From: Myxococcales bacterium
Lineage (GTDB): Bacteria > Myxococcota_A > Polyangia > Polyangiales > Ga0077539
Direction of reading: 5' to 3'
DNA length: 64,000 bases
Assembly: GCA_030652255.1 (NCBI GenBank)
Contig: JAUSAZ010000053.1
Span: forward strand, 1 to 64,000
This document shows positions 35,952 through 45,376 of the stretch, piece by piece. The notes beneath the pieces were generated by a model, which saw only the letters and a list, made by a program, of their open reading frames with translations, was not told the origin of the DNA and made no database searches. The translations under genes were made by a program, and so were the position numbers. Numbering within the stretch: the stretch's first letter is position 1; each line of letters opens with the position of its first letter.

Positions 35952-36033
35952 ACCCTCGTCGTTGGCCCTGACGCAGGCCGGAACCATCGCAGCCCGAACG
36001 GGCGGCCTTCGTCGACGCCGAGCGGAGTGACGC

Positions 36034-37293
36034 TCAGCGGTACATCCGGTCGATGCGATCCTCCGGGTCGTCGCGGTCGAGCAGGAGAAGCGTCGCGTAG
36101 AAGGCCCACTCGAAGGGCTTCATGGCCACGAAGACCGCGTCGGCCATCCAAGGTCGGGTGATGTACCGGCTCACCGGGAGGCCCACGCGGTCGTAGGTGG
36201 CGCGCGCCACGCGGCCGAAGCGCGGCCAGCGGGTGTGCAGCAGGTCCTCGAAGGCGTTGGCCACGGCGAGCTGGCGGTTGACCAGGATGGGGTGCCCGTT
36301 GCGCCGGCCCAGGCGCTCGGGGCGCACCAGCGACGGCGTGCCGCGGGCCGCCACGGTGCAGAGGTAGTGGCAGTCGCTCACCACGACGTGCGCGACGGGC
36401 AGCCGTGACAGCGCGTGCCCGCAGGTGTCGGTGAACACCTCGAGCGCCGCGGCGGGGCGGCGATGCGCCACGGCCATGACCACCGCGTAGGCCCCGGCGA
36501 GCGCGGGCGCAGTGACCAGCGCCGCCAGCAGCGTGGGGCGGTGCACGGGCGCGTCGACGGTGACGGGCACGGTCGCCGTCGAGGCGCGGTACACGGCGTC
36601 GGGCGCGGCGGGGGCGCGGACGAGGGCGTCGACGCCGCGGCGACGGAGGCGGGCGACGAGCTCGTGGGCGTAGAGCCCGGCGGTGACGAGGGGCGCCGCC
36701 AGCGGGAGCGTGAGGGGGAAGGCCACCAGCGCCCAGAGCAGGTCGGCGAACTGCACCGCGAGCGCGGCCTGAAGCCCGATGCCCACCAGGAGGAGGGCGT
36801 GCACCATGAGCTCGGCGCCCGGACGCAGCCGCGCGGGCCGTCGGCGCGAGACCACGTAGGCCAGCGCCGTGAGCGCGTGCAGGGCGACCAGCCCGACGAT
36901 GCCGCGCGCGCCCAGCACCCGGAACATCGCCGGCCCCGGGTCGCAGGAGGTCGTGCGACAGGTGGACGTGAGGGTCGCGAAGTTGAGCGCGAGGCCCCAC
37001 GCGGGCAGCGCCACCAGCACCAGCACGTCGAGCGCGACCAGGTACCCGCCGCGCCCCTTGTCTCGGACGCCCTGGTAGACCTTGATCCCGGCCACCAGCC
37101 ACGCGCCGAAGGCGAGCAGGGCCGAGAGCATCATCGCGACGCCCGTCAGGTACGGGCTGATGAGTGTCACGAGGGCGCTCACCGCGGCGCCGAGCACGAG
37201 CGCGACGGGCGCGCCGTAGCCGGTGCACAACAAGAGCGCGAGGCCCACGTCCCCGAGCCATGACCACGACCGACGCGGCGCAGGAGTCTCCAT
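36034..37293 (-). CDS. Multi-pass membrane protein with a C-terminal soluble domain (DUF6688-like)
   Basis: A 419-aa protein with about seven hydrophobic segments in the first 300 residues (e.g. VGLALLLCTGYGAPVALVLG, MMLSALLAFGAWLVAGI). The C-terminal 120 residues carry conserved-looking motifs: VVSDCHYLCTVAARG, NGHPILVNRQLAVANAFEDL, YDRVGLPVSRYI and VFVAMKPFEWAFYATLLLLD. This tail resembles the DUF6688-type family; that match is from memory and tentative. Function is unknown. It is on the same strand as the lipoprotein that is read just ahead of it. Confidence 0.72.
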   Translation of the reverse strand: METPAPRRSWSWLGDVGLALLLCTGYGAPVALVLGAAVSALVTLISPYLTGVAMMLSALLAFGAWLVAGIKVYQGVRDKGRGGYLVALDVLVLVALPAWGLALNFATLTSTCRTTSCDPGPAMFRVLGARGIVGLVALHALTALAYVVSRRRPARLRPGAELMVHALLLVGIGLQAALAVQFADLLWALVAFPLTLPLAAPLVTAGLYAHELVARLRRRGVDALVRAPAAPDAVYRASTATVPVTVDAPVHRPTLLAALVTAPALAGAYAVVMAVAHRRPAAALEVFTDTCGHALSRLPVAHVVVSDCHYLCTVAARGTPSLVRPERLGRRNGHPILVNRQLAVANAFEDLLHTRWPRFGRVARATYDRVGLPVSRYITRPWMADAVFVAMKPFEWAFYATLLLLDRDDPEDRIDRMYR

Positions 37294-37348
37294 GGCCTGA
37301 CGGTACGCCCGCGGGCCCGTTGGCTACACCCGCCCGCCCGCCGAACGG

Positions 37349-39004
37349 TCAGGGGCGCAGCCCGAGCGGTCGCCGCGGGTCGACCTCCGGCGCCGCCTCG
37401 GGCCCCGCGTCGAGGGGCGTCGCCACGCCGTAGTTGCGGTCGATCTGCTGGCGCAGCCGCTGCTCGGCCCGGTACCACCCGCGCCGGGCGGGGTCGTCAG
37501 GGCAGGTGGCGAGCTCGGCGCTCCCCGACGGGGCGCCCCAGCGCAGCTCGACGCAGTGGTACGGGTCGAAGGACAGCGCGAAGAGCCGGTCGAGCACCGA
37601 GTCCAGCGGGAGCGTCACCGCCGCGCCCGCGCTGTTGGCGTAGCGGGTCACGCACCCGGGTCGGGCGCTCTCCTCGCGCCACGCGTCGCGCAGCCGGGCG
37701 AGCAGCGCCGGGTCGCCCGAGCGCGCCACCACGGCGGAGTGGAGCTCGCGCACCGCGGCCTTGAGCCGGGCGTCGCGGGAGGGCGTCGACCAGGTCTCCC
37801 AGTCGCCGGTGGTGCCGTAGATGTTCCAGGGGAGCGCGGCGGGGTGGGCCTGGCGGTGCACCCCCGCGGCGACGGCGGCGTCGACGGCCTCGGCGCGGTC
37901 GGCCACGTCGCGGCAGAGCGACGCCACCTGCTCGCGCAGGTCGAGCACCGGGTCGAGCACGGCGTCGGCGGCGGCGAGCCGCTGGCGCACCCACTGGTGG
38001 TAGGTGACCCGCGGCGGCCTCGCGCCCGCGTCGGCGTCAGGGACCGCGGGCTGCCACGCGGCGGGGCTCCACTGCGACTCGCCGTCGAAGCCCGGGAGCT
38101 CGGCGTTACCCGAGCGCGTAAGGTGGGCGCCGTCCCAGCGCAGCGGGCGGAAGTTCTGGAACCCGCCGCCCAGGCGCCGCGTCCCGATGGCGAAGGCCTC
38201 GCCGAAGCGCTTGTAGGTGAGCGACCCGTCGGGGTGCCCGTCGATGAGGTACACCGCCCCGTCGGGGCGCACCTCGATGACCACCAGCACGTGCCCGTTG
38301 GGGTCGTAGTAGGCCGTGCCGGGGCGCACGCCGTCGCGGTCGATGCGCGGGGGGTAGAGGTCGCCGCCGGGCACCTCCGGGGACACGCGGTACATCCCCG
38401 AGTGCACGTCGTCGACCATCGCCCGCATCACCGCGCGGGCGGTACGGAAGTCCGTCCACGCGCGCCAGCGGGCGGGGCGCACGCCGAGCATGTAGCGGGG
38501 GTCGTCGCCCTGGCCGCGCACCCGGGCCACGTAGCCGAAGGGCAGCCGGCGCTTGAAGGCGAAGTACGCGCGGAGGATGTACGGAAGGTCGGCGCAGTCG
38601 ACGGTGAGCGCGAGGCGCCGGTCGGAGGCGGCGTCGAAGAGGGCGTTGGCGGAGGGCTCGCGGAGGCACTGGTCGAGGCGCCGGCAGCGGCGCTGCGCGA
38701 CGGCCGCCCCGAGGCGGGCGATGAAGGCGCTGTACTCGGCCTCCATGCGGTCGTTCCACTCGTTGACGGCGGGCCATGCCTCGCGCAGCGGGAGGTCGAG
38801 CGTCGAGCGGCCGGGCGGCGGCTCCGGGGCCGCGGGCGGCGGCAGGGGGAGGTCCTCGGCGACGTCCTCGGGCGCGCCCGCGTCCGGGGCCGCCGCGGCC
38901 ATCGGGACGTCGATCGCCAGGTCGCCGAGGTCGACCGCCGTCACCGTCGGCGGGCGGTGGCAGCCCAGCAGGAGGGCCAGCGCCAGCGGGGCGCACGCCT
39001 TCAC
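37349..39004 (-). CDS. Lipoprotein with a cysteine-peptidase/transglutaminase-like core
   Basis: A 551-aa predicted lipoprotein. Starting at the GTG at 39004 gives KACAPLALALLLGC, a textbook signal; the ATG at 39058 would overlap the divergent cysD. A Pro/Asp/Ala-rich linker follows. The core has a Cys near the start of a helix (LTVDCADLPYILRAYFAFKR), then a His on a strand (YYDPNGHVLVVIEVRPDG) and YLIDGHPDGSLTYK. That Cys-helix plus His-strand plus Asp/His order is the layout of NlpC/P60 and transglutaminase-like peptidases. The C-terminal 250 residues are unassigned. The enzyme role is inference from motif order; the outer-membrane location follows from the signal. Confidence 0.7.
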   Translation of the reverse strand: MKACAPLALALLLGCHRPPTVTAVDLGDLAIDVPMAAAAPDAGAPEDVAEDLPLPPPAAPEPPPGRSTLDLPLREAWPAVNEWNDRMEAEYSAFIARLGAAVAQRRCRRLDQCLREPSANALFDAASDRRLALTVDCADLPYILRAYFAFKRRLPFGYVARVRGQGDDPRYMLGVRPARWRAWTDFRTARAVMRAMVDDVHSGMYRVSPEVPGGDLYPPRIDRDGVRPGTAYYDPNGHVLVVIEVRPDGAVYLIDGHPDGSLTYKRFGEAFAIGTRRLGGGFQNFRPLRWDGAHLTRSGNAELPGFDGESQWSPAAWQPAVPDADAGARPPRVTYHQWVRQRLAAADAVLDPVLDLREQVASLCRDVADRAEAVDAAVAAGVHRQAHPAALPWNIYGTTGDWETWSTPSRDARLKAAVRELHSAVVARSGDPALLARLRDAWREESARPGCVTRYANSAGAAVTLPLDSVLDRLFALSFDPYHCVELRWGAPSGSAELATCPDDPARRGWYRAEQRLRQQIDRNYGVATPLDAGPEAAPEVDPRRPLGLRP

Positions 39005-39036
39005 TTGCCTGAACACGGCGTCCGGTATAGTGGAGG

Positions 39037-39954
39037 GTGGTGGAGATTGATCGCTCACGTTGGACGCATCTGAAGGCGCTGGAGGCGGAGAGCATCCACA
39101 TCATTCGCGAGGTGGCGGCGGAGTTCGCCAACCCGGTGATGCTCTACTCCATCGGCAAGGACTCGGCGGTGATGCTACGGCTCGCGCTGAAGGCCTTCCA
39201 CCCGGCGCCGCTGCCCTTCCCGTTGCTGCACATCGACACGACGTGGAAGTTCCGCGCGATGATCGAGTTTCGCGACCGCTTCACCAAGGAGCTGGGGCTC
39301 GACCTGCGGGTGCACACCAACCGCGACGGCCTCGCGCAGGGCATCAACCCCTTCGAGCACGGCAGCTCGAAGTACACCACCGTGATGAAGACCCACGCGC
39401 TGCTCCAGGCGCTGGGCGGGGGAGGCTACGACGCGGCCTTCGGCGGGGCGCGGCGCGACGAGGAGAAGTCCCGCGCCAAGGAGCGCGTGTACTCCTTCCG
39501 CGACGGCCACGGGCAGTGGGACCCGAAGAGCCAGCGCCCCGAGCTCTGGAACCTCTACAACGGCCGCGTGCGCAAGGGCGAGAGCATCCGCGCCTTCCCC
39601 CTCTCCAACTGGACCGAGCTGGACGTCTGGCAATACATCTACCTGGAGGGCATCCCCATCGTGCCGCTGTACTTCGCGGCGGTGCGCCCGGTGGTCGAGC
39701 GCGAGGGCTCGCTCATCATGGTCGACGACGAGCGGATGCCGCTGCGGCCCGGCGAGGTGCCCGCGATGCGCAGCGTGCGCTTCCGCACGCTGGGCTGCTA
39801 CCCGTTGAGCGGGGCGGTGCCGTCGACGGCCACGACGCTGCCGGAGATCATCCAGGAGATGCTGCTGGCGCGCAGCTCCGAGCGGCAGGGGCGCCTCATC
39901 GACCATGATGAAGAGGCGTCCATGGAACTGAAGAAGCGCGAAGGCTACTTCTGA
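39037..39954 (+). CDS. cysD: Sulfate adenylyltransferase subunit 2
   Basis: A 305-aa ATP-sulfurylase subunit that makes APS from sulfate and ATP. The PP-loop is [11 protein letters not shown] (about 37-47). Other family blocks are [55 protein letters not shown] and [15 protein letters not shown]. The C-terminal LKKREGYF is diagnostic. It starts at GTG 39037 or the next GTG at 39040, right behind GGAGG. It is followed 1 nt later by cysN. Confidence 0.97.
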   Translation: MVEIDRSRWTHLKALEAESIHIIREVAAEFANPVMLYSIGKDSAVMLRLALKAFHPAPLPFPLLHIDTTWKFRAMIEFRDRFTKELGLDLRVHTNRDGLAQGINPFEHGSSKYTTVMKTHALLQALGGGGYDAAFGGARRDEEKSRAKERVYSFRDGHGQWDPKSQRPELWNLYNGRVRKGESIRAFPLSNWTELDVWQYIYLEGIPIVPLYFAAVRPVVEREGSLIMVDDERMPLRPGEVPAMRSVRFRTLGCYPLSGAVPSTATTLPEIIQEMLLARSSERQGRLIDHDEEASMELKKREGYF

Positions 39955-39955
39955 C

Positions 39956-41662
39956 ATGAACGACCAGGGAGAGATCGCGCGCGACGTCGAGGGTTGGCTC
40001 GCGCGGCACGAGCGCAAGCAGCTGCTGCGCTTCGTCACGGTGGGCTCGGTGGACGACGGCAAGAGCACCCTCATCGGGCGGCTGCTGCACGACGCCAACG
40101 GCGTGTACGACGACCAGCTCGCGTCGGTGAAGAAGGCGAGCGCGAGGGGCGCCATCCACGACGGGGCGGGCGGGGGCGAGGCGGAGGGCGACGAGATCGA
40201 CTTCTCGCTCTTCACCGACGGGCTCAAGGCCGAGCGCGAGCAGGGCATCACCATCGACGTGGCGTACCGGTACTTCACCACCCCCGGGCGGAAGTACATC
40301 CTCGCCGACACCCCGGGGCACGTGCAGTACACGCGCAACATGGCCACCGGGGCGTCGACCGCGGACGTGGCGCTCATCCTGCTCGACGCGCGCCTCGGGG
40401 TGCTGCCGCAGAGCCGGCGGCACGCGTACATCGCCGCGCTGCTGGGCATCCCCAACCTGCTGGTGTGCGTCAACAAGATGGACCTCGTGCGCTTCGACGC
40501 GGAGGTCTTCGCGCGGCTGCGCGACGAGTTCGGCGCCTTCGCGCGGCGGCTCGGGTTCCACGACGTGAGCACGCTGCCGGTGAGCGCGCGGCGCGGCGAC
40601 AACGTGGTCACGCGCTCGCTGAAGACCCCGTGGTACGACGGCCCGACGCTGCTGGAGTACCTGGAGCGGGTGCCCGTGGGGACGGCGGTCGACCTCGCGC
40701 CGATGCGCTTCCCGGTGCAGCTCGTGCTGCGCCCGCACCTCGACTACCGCGGCTTCGCGGGGCAGGTGGCCTCCGGGGCGCTGCGCCCGGGCGACCGGGT
40801 GCGGGTGCTGCCCTCGCGGCGCGAGACCACGGTGCGCTCCATCGACACCTGGGAGGGTGAGCTCGCGGTGGCCCACGCGCCGATAAGCGTGACGGTGCGT
40901 CTCGCCGACGAGGTGGACGTCTCCCGCGGCGACATGCTGGTGCACTGCGACGCCGAGCCCCGTGCGGTGGAGCGAGCCGTGGCCGACCTCGTGTGGATGA
41001 GCGAGCGGCCCCTCGACCTGCGACGCAGCTACCTGGTGAAGCACACGACGCGGGTGGTCCCGGCGCGCATCGAGCGGGTGCTCGGGCGCACCGACCTGGA
41101 GACCCTGGAGACCCTCGAGGCCGAGGGGATGGCGCTCAACGACATCGGGCGGGTGGTGGTGTCGTGCGCGCGGCCGCTCTTCCTCGACGCGTACACCGCC
41201 AACCGGGTGACCGGGGCCTTTGTAATGATCGACGCGCTCACCAACGACACGGTGGCGGCGGGGATGTTCCGCGATGACGCGGTGCCCGCGGCGGAGGGCT
41301 CGGCGCGCCGGGCGATGTCCCTGGTGGGCGCGGCCGAGCGGCGGCGGCGGCTGGGCCACGCGGGCGCGGCGCTCTGGGTGGCGGACACCGGCGAGGCCTC
41401 GCGGGCCCTGGCGGCGGGCTTGGAGCGGGCCCTCTTCGACGCGGGCGCGGTGGCGTCGCTGGTGGAGGGCGACGCGGGCGCGACGGCGCTGGTGGCCGCG
41501 CGGCTGGTGGCGGCGGGCGTGGTGGCGGTGTGCCTCGTGGCGGGCGCGGACGACGCCACGGCGGACACCGTGCGGCTCGACGTGGGTGAAGACGCGTTCA
41601 TTCGCGTAGAGGACGCCGACGGGGCCATCGCCACGCTGCGGGCGCGCGGGCTGCTCGGGTAG
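39956..41662 (+). CDS. cysN: Sulfate adenylyltransferase subunit 1 with degenerate C-terminal APS-kinase-like domain
   Basis: A 568-aa GTPase subunit that drives APS formation with CysD. GTPase motifs are intact: GSVDDGKS (30-37), DTPGH (118-122) and NKMD (173-176). Domain II/III continues to about residue 430. The last 114 residues (from about 455, nt 41318) align in layout with the CysC part of CysNC fusions: LVGAAERRRRLG, LWV, a P-loop position, then LAAGLERALFDAGAVASLVEGD and a following AARLVAAGVVAVCLV. But the P-loop GLSGSGKST is replaced by ADTGEASRA and the tail is short, so APS-kinase activity is not expected. No separate cysC is seen in the window. Confidence 0.94.
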   Translation: MNDQGEIARDVEGWLARHERKQLLRFVTVGSVDDGKSTLIGRLLHDANGVYDDQLASVKKASARGAIHDGAGGGEAEGDEIDFSLFTDGLKAEREQGITIDVAYRYFTTPGRKYILADTPGHVQYTRNMATGASTADVALILLDARLGVLPQSRRHAYIAALLGIPNLLVCVNKMDLVRFDAEVFARLRDEFGAFARRLGFHDVSTLPVSARRGDNVVTRSLKTPWYDGPTLLEYLERVPVGTAVDLAPMRFPVQLVLRPHLDYRGFAGQVASGALRPGDRVRVLPSRRETTVRSIDTWEGELAVAHAPISVTVRLADEVDVSRGDMLVHCDAEPRAVERAVADLVWMSERPLDLRRSYLVKHTTRVVPARIERVLGRTDLETLETLEAEGMALNDIGRVVVSCARPLFLDAYTANRVTGAFVMIDALTNDTVAAGMFRDDAVPAAEGSARRAMSLVGAAERRRRLGHAGAALWVADTGEASRALAAGLERALFDAGAVASLVEGDAGATALVAARLVAAGVVAVCLVAGADDATADTVRLDVGEDAFIRVEDADGAIATLRARGLLG

Positions 41663-41753
41663 CTCAGGCGCGCTGAGGGCCGTGTCCCTCCCAAGCCGAT
41701 GGCCCGTTGCCGCGTGTTGAAGGGCGCATCGGCAGCTTGAGAGGGCTTTACCC

Positions 41754-43454
41754 TCAGGGCTCGGCGGGCGGCACCGCGGGCCAGGTGAAGCGGAAGCACG
41801 ACCCGACCCCATCGGCGGACTCCACCCAGGCGCGGCCGCCCATCGCGGTGACGGTCTTGCGCACGACCGAGAGGCCGATGCCGGTGCCCTCCACCTCGTC
41901 GCGCGGCTTCAGCGTCTGGAACATCCCCCAGATGCGCTCGTGGAAGGCCGGGGCGATGCCCGGCCCGTTGTCGGTCACCGAGAACTCCCAGAAGCCGTCG
42001 GCCTCGCGCGCGCTCACGCGCACCGCCGTCGCGGGCCCGGCGGCGTGCTTCAGCGCGTTGCCGATGAGGTTCATGAACACCTGCTGGAGCGGCGCCCGCG
42101 CGGTGCGCAGCACGGGCATGCCGGGCTCGATGGTCACCGTCGCGGTGGGGGGCGGCGCGAGCAGCTCGACGGTCTCGGCCAGCAGCGCGCCCACGTCGAC
42201 CTCGACCACCGCGCGCCCGGTGCGCCCCGCGCGCGAGTACGCCAGGATGCCCTCGATGAGGCCCTCGAGGCGGGCCACCCGGCCGCGGAGCATCCCGAGG
42301 TGACCGCGCACGCCGTCGGGGATCTGCGCACCGAGGTCCTCCTCGATCCACTCGGCGAGGGAGGCGATGCCGCGCAAGGGGGCCTTGAGGTCGTGCGAGG
42401 CCACGTAGGCGAAGCCGTCGAGGTCGGCGTTGCTGCGCTCGAGGGCGCCGATGAGGGCCTCGCGGCGCCGGGCTTCCTCCGCCGCGCGCGCCACCGCCTC
42501 CTGCGCCTCGCGGTAGAGCAGCGAGTTGTCCACCGCGGCGGCCGTGCGTAGGGCGAACTCCTCGGCGATCGCGAGGTCGGCGGGCCCGAACACCCGCCCC
42601 GAGGCGTCCGTCACCAGGGAGAGGGCGCCCACCACCCGGTCGCGCACCCGCAGCGGGACGATCATGGACGAGCGCACGCCCAGGGCGCGCAGCACCTCGA
42701 GCTGCTCGGCGTCGACCGCCACGGCCGCGATGAGCTCGTCGGTCATCTCGGGCATGAGCTCCGCGCGGCCGGTGCGCAGCACGCGCGCGACGCCGTAGGG
42801 CTCGTCCGAGGACAGCAGGTGGCGCTCGTGCAGCCGGCGCGCGATGGCCTCCTTCGTGGGGTCGACGTTGGCCACGGCGACCCGTCGGGCGGTGCGCCCG
42901 TCCTCCGAGAGGTACACCCCGCAGCCGTCGCAGAGGGTCGGCACCAGCAGCCGGGCGACCCTTCGGAGGGTGTCCTCGAAGTCGAGCGTCGAGGCGATCT
43001 CCCGGCTGGCCTCGAGCAGGAAGCGCTGCCGCGCCTCGGCGCGCCGCTGCTCGGAGAGGTCGCGCACGTAGCCCGCGAAGAGGGACCCCTCGTGGCCCGG
43101 CACCGCCGAGATCGCGAGCTCGATGGGGAACTCCTCGCCCGTGGCCCGCAGCGCGGTGAGCTCGATGCGGCGACCGAGCACCGTCGACACGCCCGTCGCG
43201 ACCAAGCGCGCGAGCCCGCGGCGGTGGGCCTCGCGCAGGTGCTCGGGGACGATGAGCGCCGCCATGTCGCGGCCCAGCACGGCGGCGCGGGCGTAGCCGA
43301 ACACCCGCTCCGCGGCGGGGTTGAAGTCGCGCACCCGGCCGCGGGCGTCCATGAGGATGATCGGGTCGAGCGCCGCATCGAGGATCGCGGCCTGCACCGC
43401 CTCGGCGACCACGAGGGAGGCGCGCTGGGCGGAGTCGTCGGCGCTCGCTTCCAT
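41754..43454 (-). CDS. Soluble PAS-GAF sensor histidine kinase
   Basis: A 566-aa kinase with no membrane helices. PAS (about 20-135) includes DAALDPIILMDARGRVRDFN and AGYVRDLSEQRRAE. GAF (about 150-325) includes CDGCGVYLSEDG, GVRSSMIVPLRVRDRVVGAL and FALRTAAAVDNSLLYREAQE. HisKA has H354 in FAYVASHDLKAPLRGIASL, the bacteriophytochrome-like class. HATPase has NLIGNALKHA and EGTGIGLSVVRKTV. The start at 43454 opens MEASADDS; the frame upstream belongs to the neighbouring gene's shadow. There is no adjacent regulator, so the partner is unknown. Confidence 0.9.
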   Translation of the reverse strand: MEASADDSAQRASLVVAEAVQAAILDAALDPIILMDARGRVRDFNPAAERVFGYARAAVLGRDMAALIVPEHLREAHRRGLARLVATGVSTVLGRRIELTALRATGEEFPIELAISAVPGHEGSLFAGYVRDLSEQRRAEARQRFLLEASREIASTLDFEDTLRRVARLLVPTLCDGCGVYLSEDGRTARRVAVANVDPTKEAIARRLHERHLLSSDEPYGVARVLRTGRAELMPEMTDELIAAVAVDAEQLEVLRALGVRSSMIVPLRVRDRVVGALSLVTDASGRVFGPADLAIAEEFALRTAAAVDNSLLYREAQEAVARAAEEARRREALIGALERSNADLDGFAYVASHDLKAPLRGIASLAEWIEEDLGAQIPDGVRGHLGMLRGRVARLEGLIEGILAYSRAGRTGRAVVEVDVGALLAETVELLAPPPTATVTIEPGMPVLRTARAPLQQVFMNLIGNALKHAAGPATAVRVSAREADGFWEFSVTDNGPGIAPAFHERIWGMFQTLKPRDEVEGTGIGLSVVRKTVTAMGGRAWVESADGVGSCFRFTWPAVPPAEP

Positions 43455-43489
43455 GGGCTCCGGTAGTACCACCGCGGCCGATGGGGGGC

Positions 43490-44359
43490 CTATGGCGCCG
43501 CGGGCGGAGACGCGGGCGCGTGGGAGGTCGCCGCGCTGCCCGCCGAGGCGGCGATCACGCAGCCGATGGCCGCGAGCTGGGTGACCGTCAGCCGCTCGCG
43601 CAGCATCACCAGCCCGGCGAGGGCCGCGAGCGCGGGCTCGAGGCTCATGAGGACGCCGAAGGTGCGGGCCGGCAGGCGCCGCAGCGCGTGCATCTCCAGC
43701 GAGTACGGCAGCGCGCTCGAGAACACCGCGACGACCAGCGCGAGCGGCCAGAGCTCGAAGTGCAGCAGCCGCGGGCCCGCCCGCAGGACGCCCACCGGGG
43801 CGACCACGAGCGCGGCGGCGAGCATGCCCAGGGCGGTGGCGGATCCTCCCTGGACCGCGCGGCCCGCGCGCTGCCCGAGGACGATGTAGAGCGCCCAGCA
43901 GACGCCCGCGGCGAGCGCGAGCGCGACGCCCGGCGGGTCGAGCCGGTGGGCCGCGCGGGAGAGCGGGAGGATGAGCACGATGCCCGCCGCGGCGAGGGCC
44001 ACCCAGAGCAGGTCGCGGGCGCGGCGCGACGCGAGGAGGGCGACCGCGAGGGGGCCGGTGAACTCCAGCGCCACCGCGACGCCCAGCGGGATGCGGGCGA
44101 TGCTGAGGTAGAAGAAGAGGTTCATGGCGCCGAGGGAGGCGCCGTAGAGGGCGACGGCGACCAGGGCGGGGCGCGGGGGCAGCGCGCGCCACGGGCGCCA
44201 GATGGCGAGGAGCATCACGGCCGCGAAGCCGCAGCGGAAGACCGTGGTGCCCTCAGGGCCGAGCTGGGGGAAGAGCCCCTTGGCGAGGGAGGCCCCGAAC
44301 TGGATCGAGACCATCGACGCCAGCAGCAGCGCGATCGAGAGGGTGGTGTCCTTGCGCAC
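43490..44359 (-). CDS. rhtA: EamA-family inner-membrane exporter, RhtA-like
   Basis: A 289-aa, ten-helix drug/metabolite-superfamily transporter. It follows E. coli RhtA closely: SIQFGASLAKGLFPQLGPEG, YGASLGAMNLFFYLSIARIP, VALEFTGPLAVALLASRR, LPYSLEMHALRRLPARTFG and a closing AIGCVIAASAGS. RhtA exports threonine and homoserine. The start is the GTG at 44359 (VRKDTTLS, with CAGG upstream); the frame is open to 44407 with no homology. Threonine export is inferred from the match. Confidence 0.86.
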   Translation of the reverse strand: MRKDTTLSIALLLASMVSIQFGASLAKGLFPQLGPEGTTVFRCGFAAVMLLAIWRPWRALPPRPALVAVALYGASLGAMNLFFYLSIARIPLGVAVALEFTGPLAVALLASRRARDLLWVALAAAGIVLILPLSRAAHRLDPPGVALALAAGVCWALYIVLGQRAGRAVQGGSATALGMLAAALVVAPVGVLRAGPRLLHFELWPLALVVAVFSSALPYSLEMHALRRLPARTFGVLMSLEPALAALAGLVMLRERLTVTQLAAIGCVIAASAGSAATSHAPASPPAAP

Positions 44360-44466
44360 GGCGGAGCCTGAGGCACTAACACGCGGCGGGGATGGAGGGC
44401 CCCACAACGCGCCCGCCGCTTCGGCCCTCGTCAGGGTGGGCCCGTTGGGGGTACGACTCCCGGGAC

Positions 44467-45282
44467 ATGACCGCGCCCTTCACGTCCCGCCGTCACCGAG
44501 CGCTCACCCTCGCAGCCCTCGCGGCCGCGCTCGGCCTCGGCGCCCCCCGCGCCGCGCTCGCCGACCCGGGCGACGGCGACGGCCCCGAGGCCCCGCCGGT
44601 GAGCGCCGCGCGCAGCGCCGAGAGCGGGGCCTTCCTGCCCTTCACGCTGCCCGCCAGCAGCGCCGCGCAGCGGGCCTACCTCACGCTCCAGGGCGGCTAC
44701 GACGCCGCCCGGGGGGGCGCGGTCTTCGACACCGCCGTGCAGGCCACCATCGTGGGGCCGCTCTCGCTCCGCGGCGGCGCGGCCTACGTCGGCCCCGTCG
44801 GGACGCTGCGCCCGAGCGTCGCGCTCACCGTCCAGGCGCTCCGGCAGGACCGCCACGGCGTCGACCTCTCCGTCTACGGGGGATACCAGGCCCAGGGGTT
44901 CAACACCGTACCCGCCGCCAACCTGATGCTGGCCGTCGGGCGCACCGTCGGGCGCGTGTCGCTGCTCGCCAACGTGGGCTACGGCTATGGCGTCGACGAG
45001 GGCGAGCACTACGGCGAGGTGCACCTCGCGGGCCTCGTGCGCCTGTTTCCCAACCTGCACGCGGGCCTCGACGCGCGCGCCCGCCTCGACCTCGAGCGCG
45101 ACGACGACGAGCCCGAGAACGAGCCCGACTGGGACCTCGTCGCCGGGCCGATGGTGACGTGGTCCATCGGGCACTTCGCCGTGAGCGCGAGCGGCGGCCT
45201 GGCGGCGATCAGGTTCCGCAACTCCGTCGTGCCGACCTCCGTCGGGGCGATCGCCCAGCTGATGCTCGGCTCGGCCTTCTGA
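44467..45282 (+). CDS. Secreted outer-membrane-like beta-barrel protein
   Basis: A 271-aa protein with a signal peptide (LTLAALAAALGLGAPRAALA). The mature part alternates short strands and turns: RAYLTLQGGYDAARGGAVFD, SLRGGAAYVGPVG, VDLSVYGGYQAQGFN, RVSLLANVGYGYGVDEGE and GPMVTWSIGHFAVSASGG. It ends LMLGSAF with a C-terminal Phe, as many outer-membrane barrels do. About ten strands are visible. Function unknown; barrel topology is inferred from the pattern. Confidence 0.75.
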   Translation: MTAPFTSRRHRALTLAALAAALGLGAPRAALADPGDGDGPEAPPVSAARSAESGAFLPFTLPASSAAQRAYLTLQGGYDAARGGAVFDTAVQATIVGPLSLRGGAAYVGPVGTLRPSVALTVQALRQDRHGVDLSVYGGYQAQGFNTVPAANLMLAVGRTVGRVSLLANVGYGYGVDEGEHYGEVHLAGLVRLFPNLHAGLDARARLDLERDDDEPENEPDWDLVAGPMVTWSIGHFAVSASGGLAAIRFRNSVVPTSVGAIAQLMLGSAF

Positions 45283-45376
45283 CCGCCCTCAAGCCCCCCG
45301 CCGCGCGGGCGACGGGGCGGCGGGAATCTCCGTCGGCGCCAAGAATCGCGGCGCAAAGGGCGTATCACTACACATC

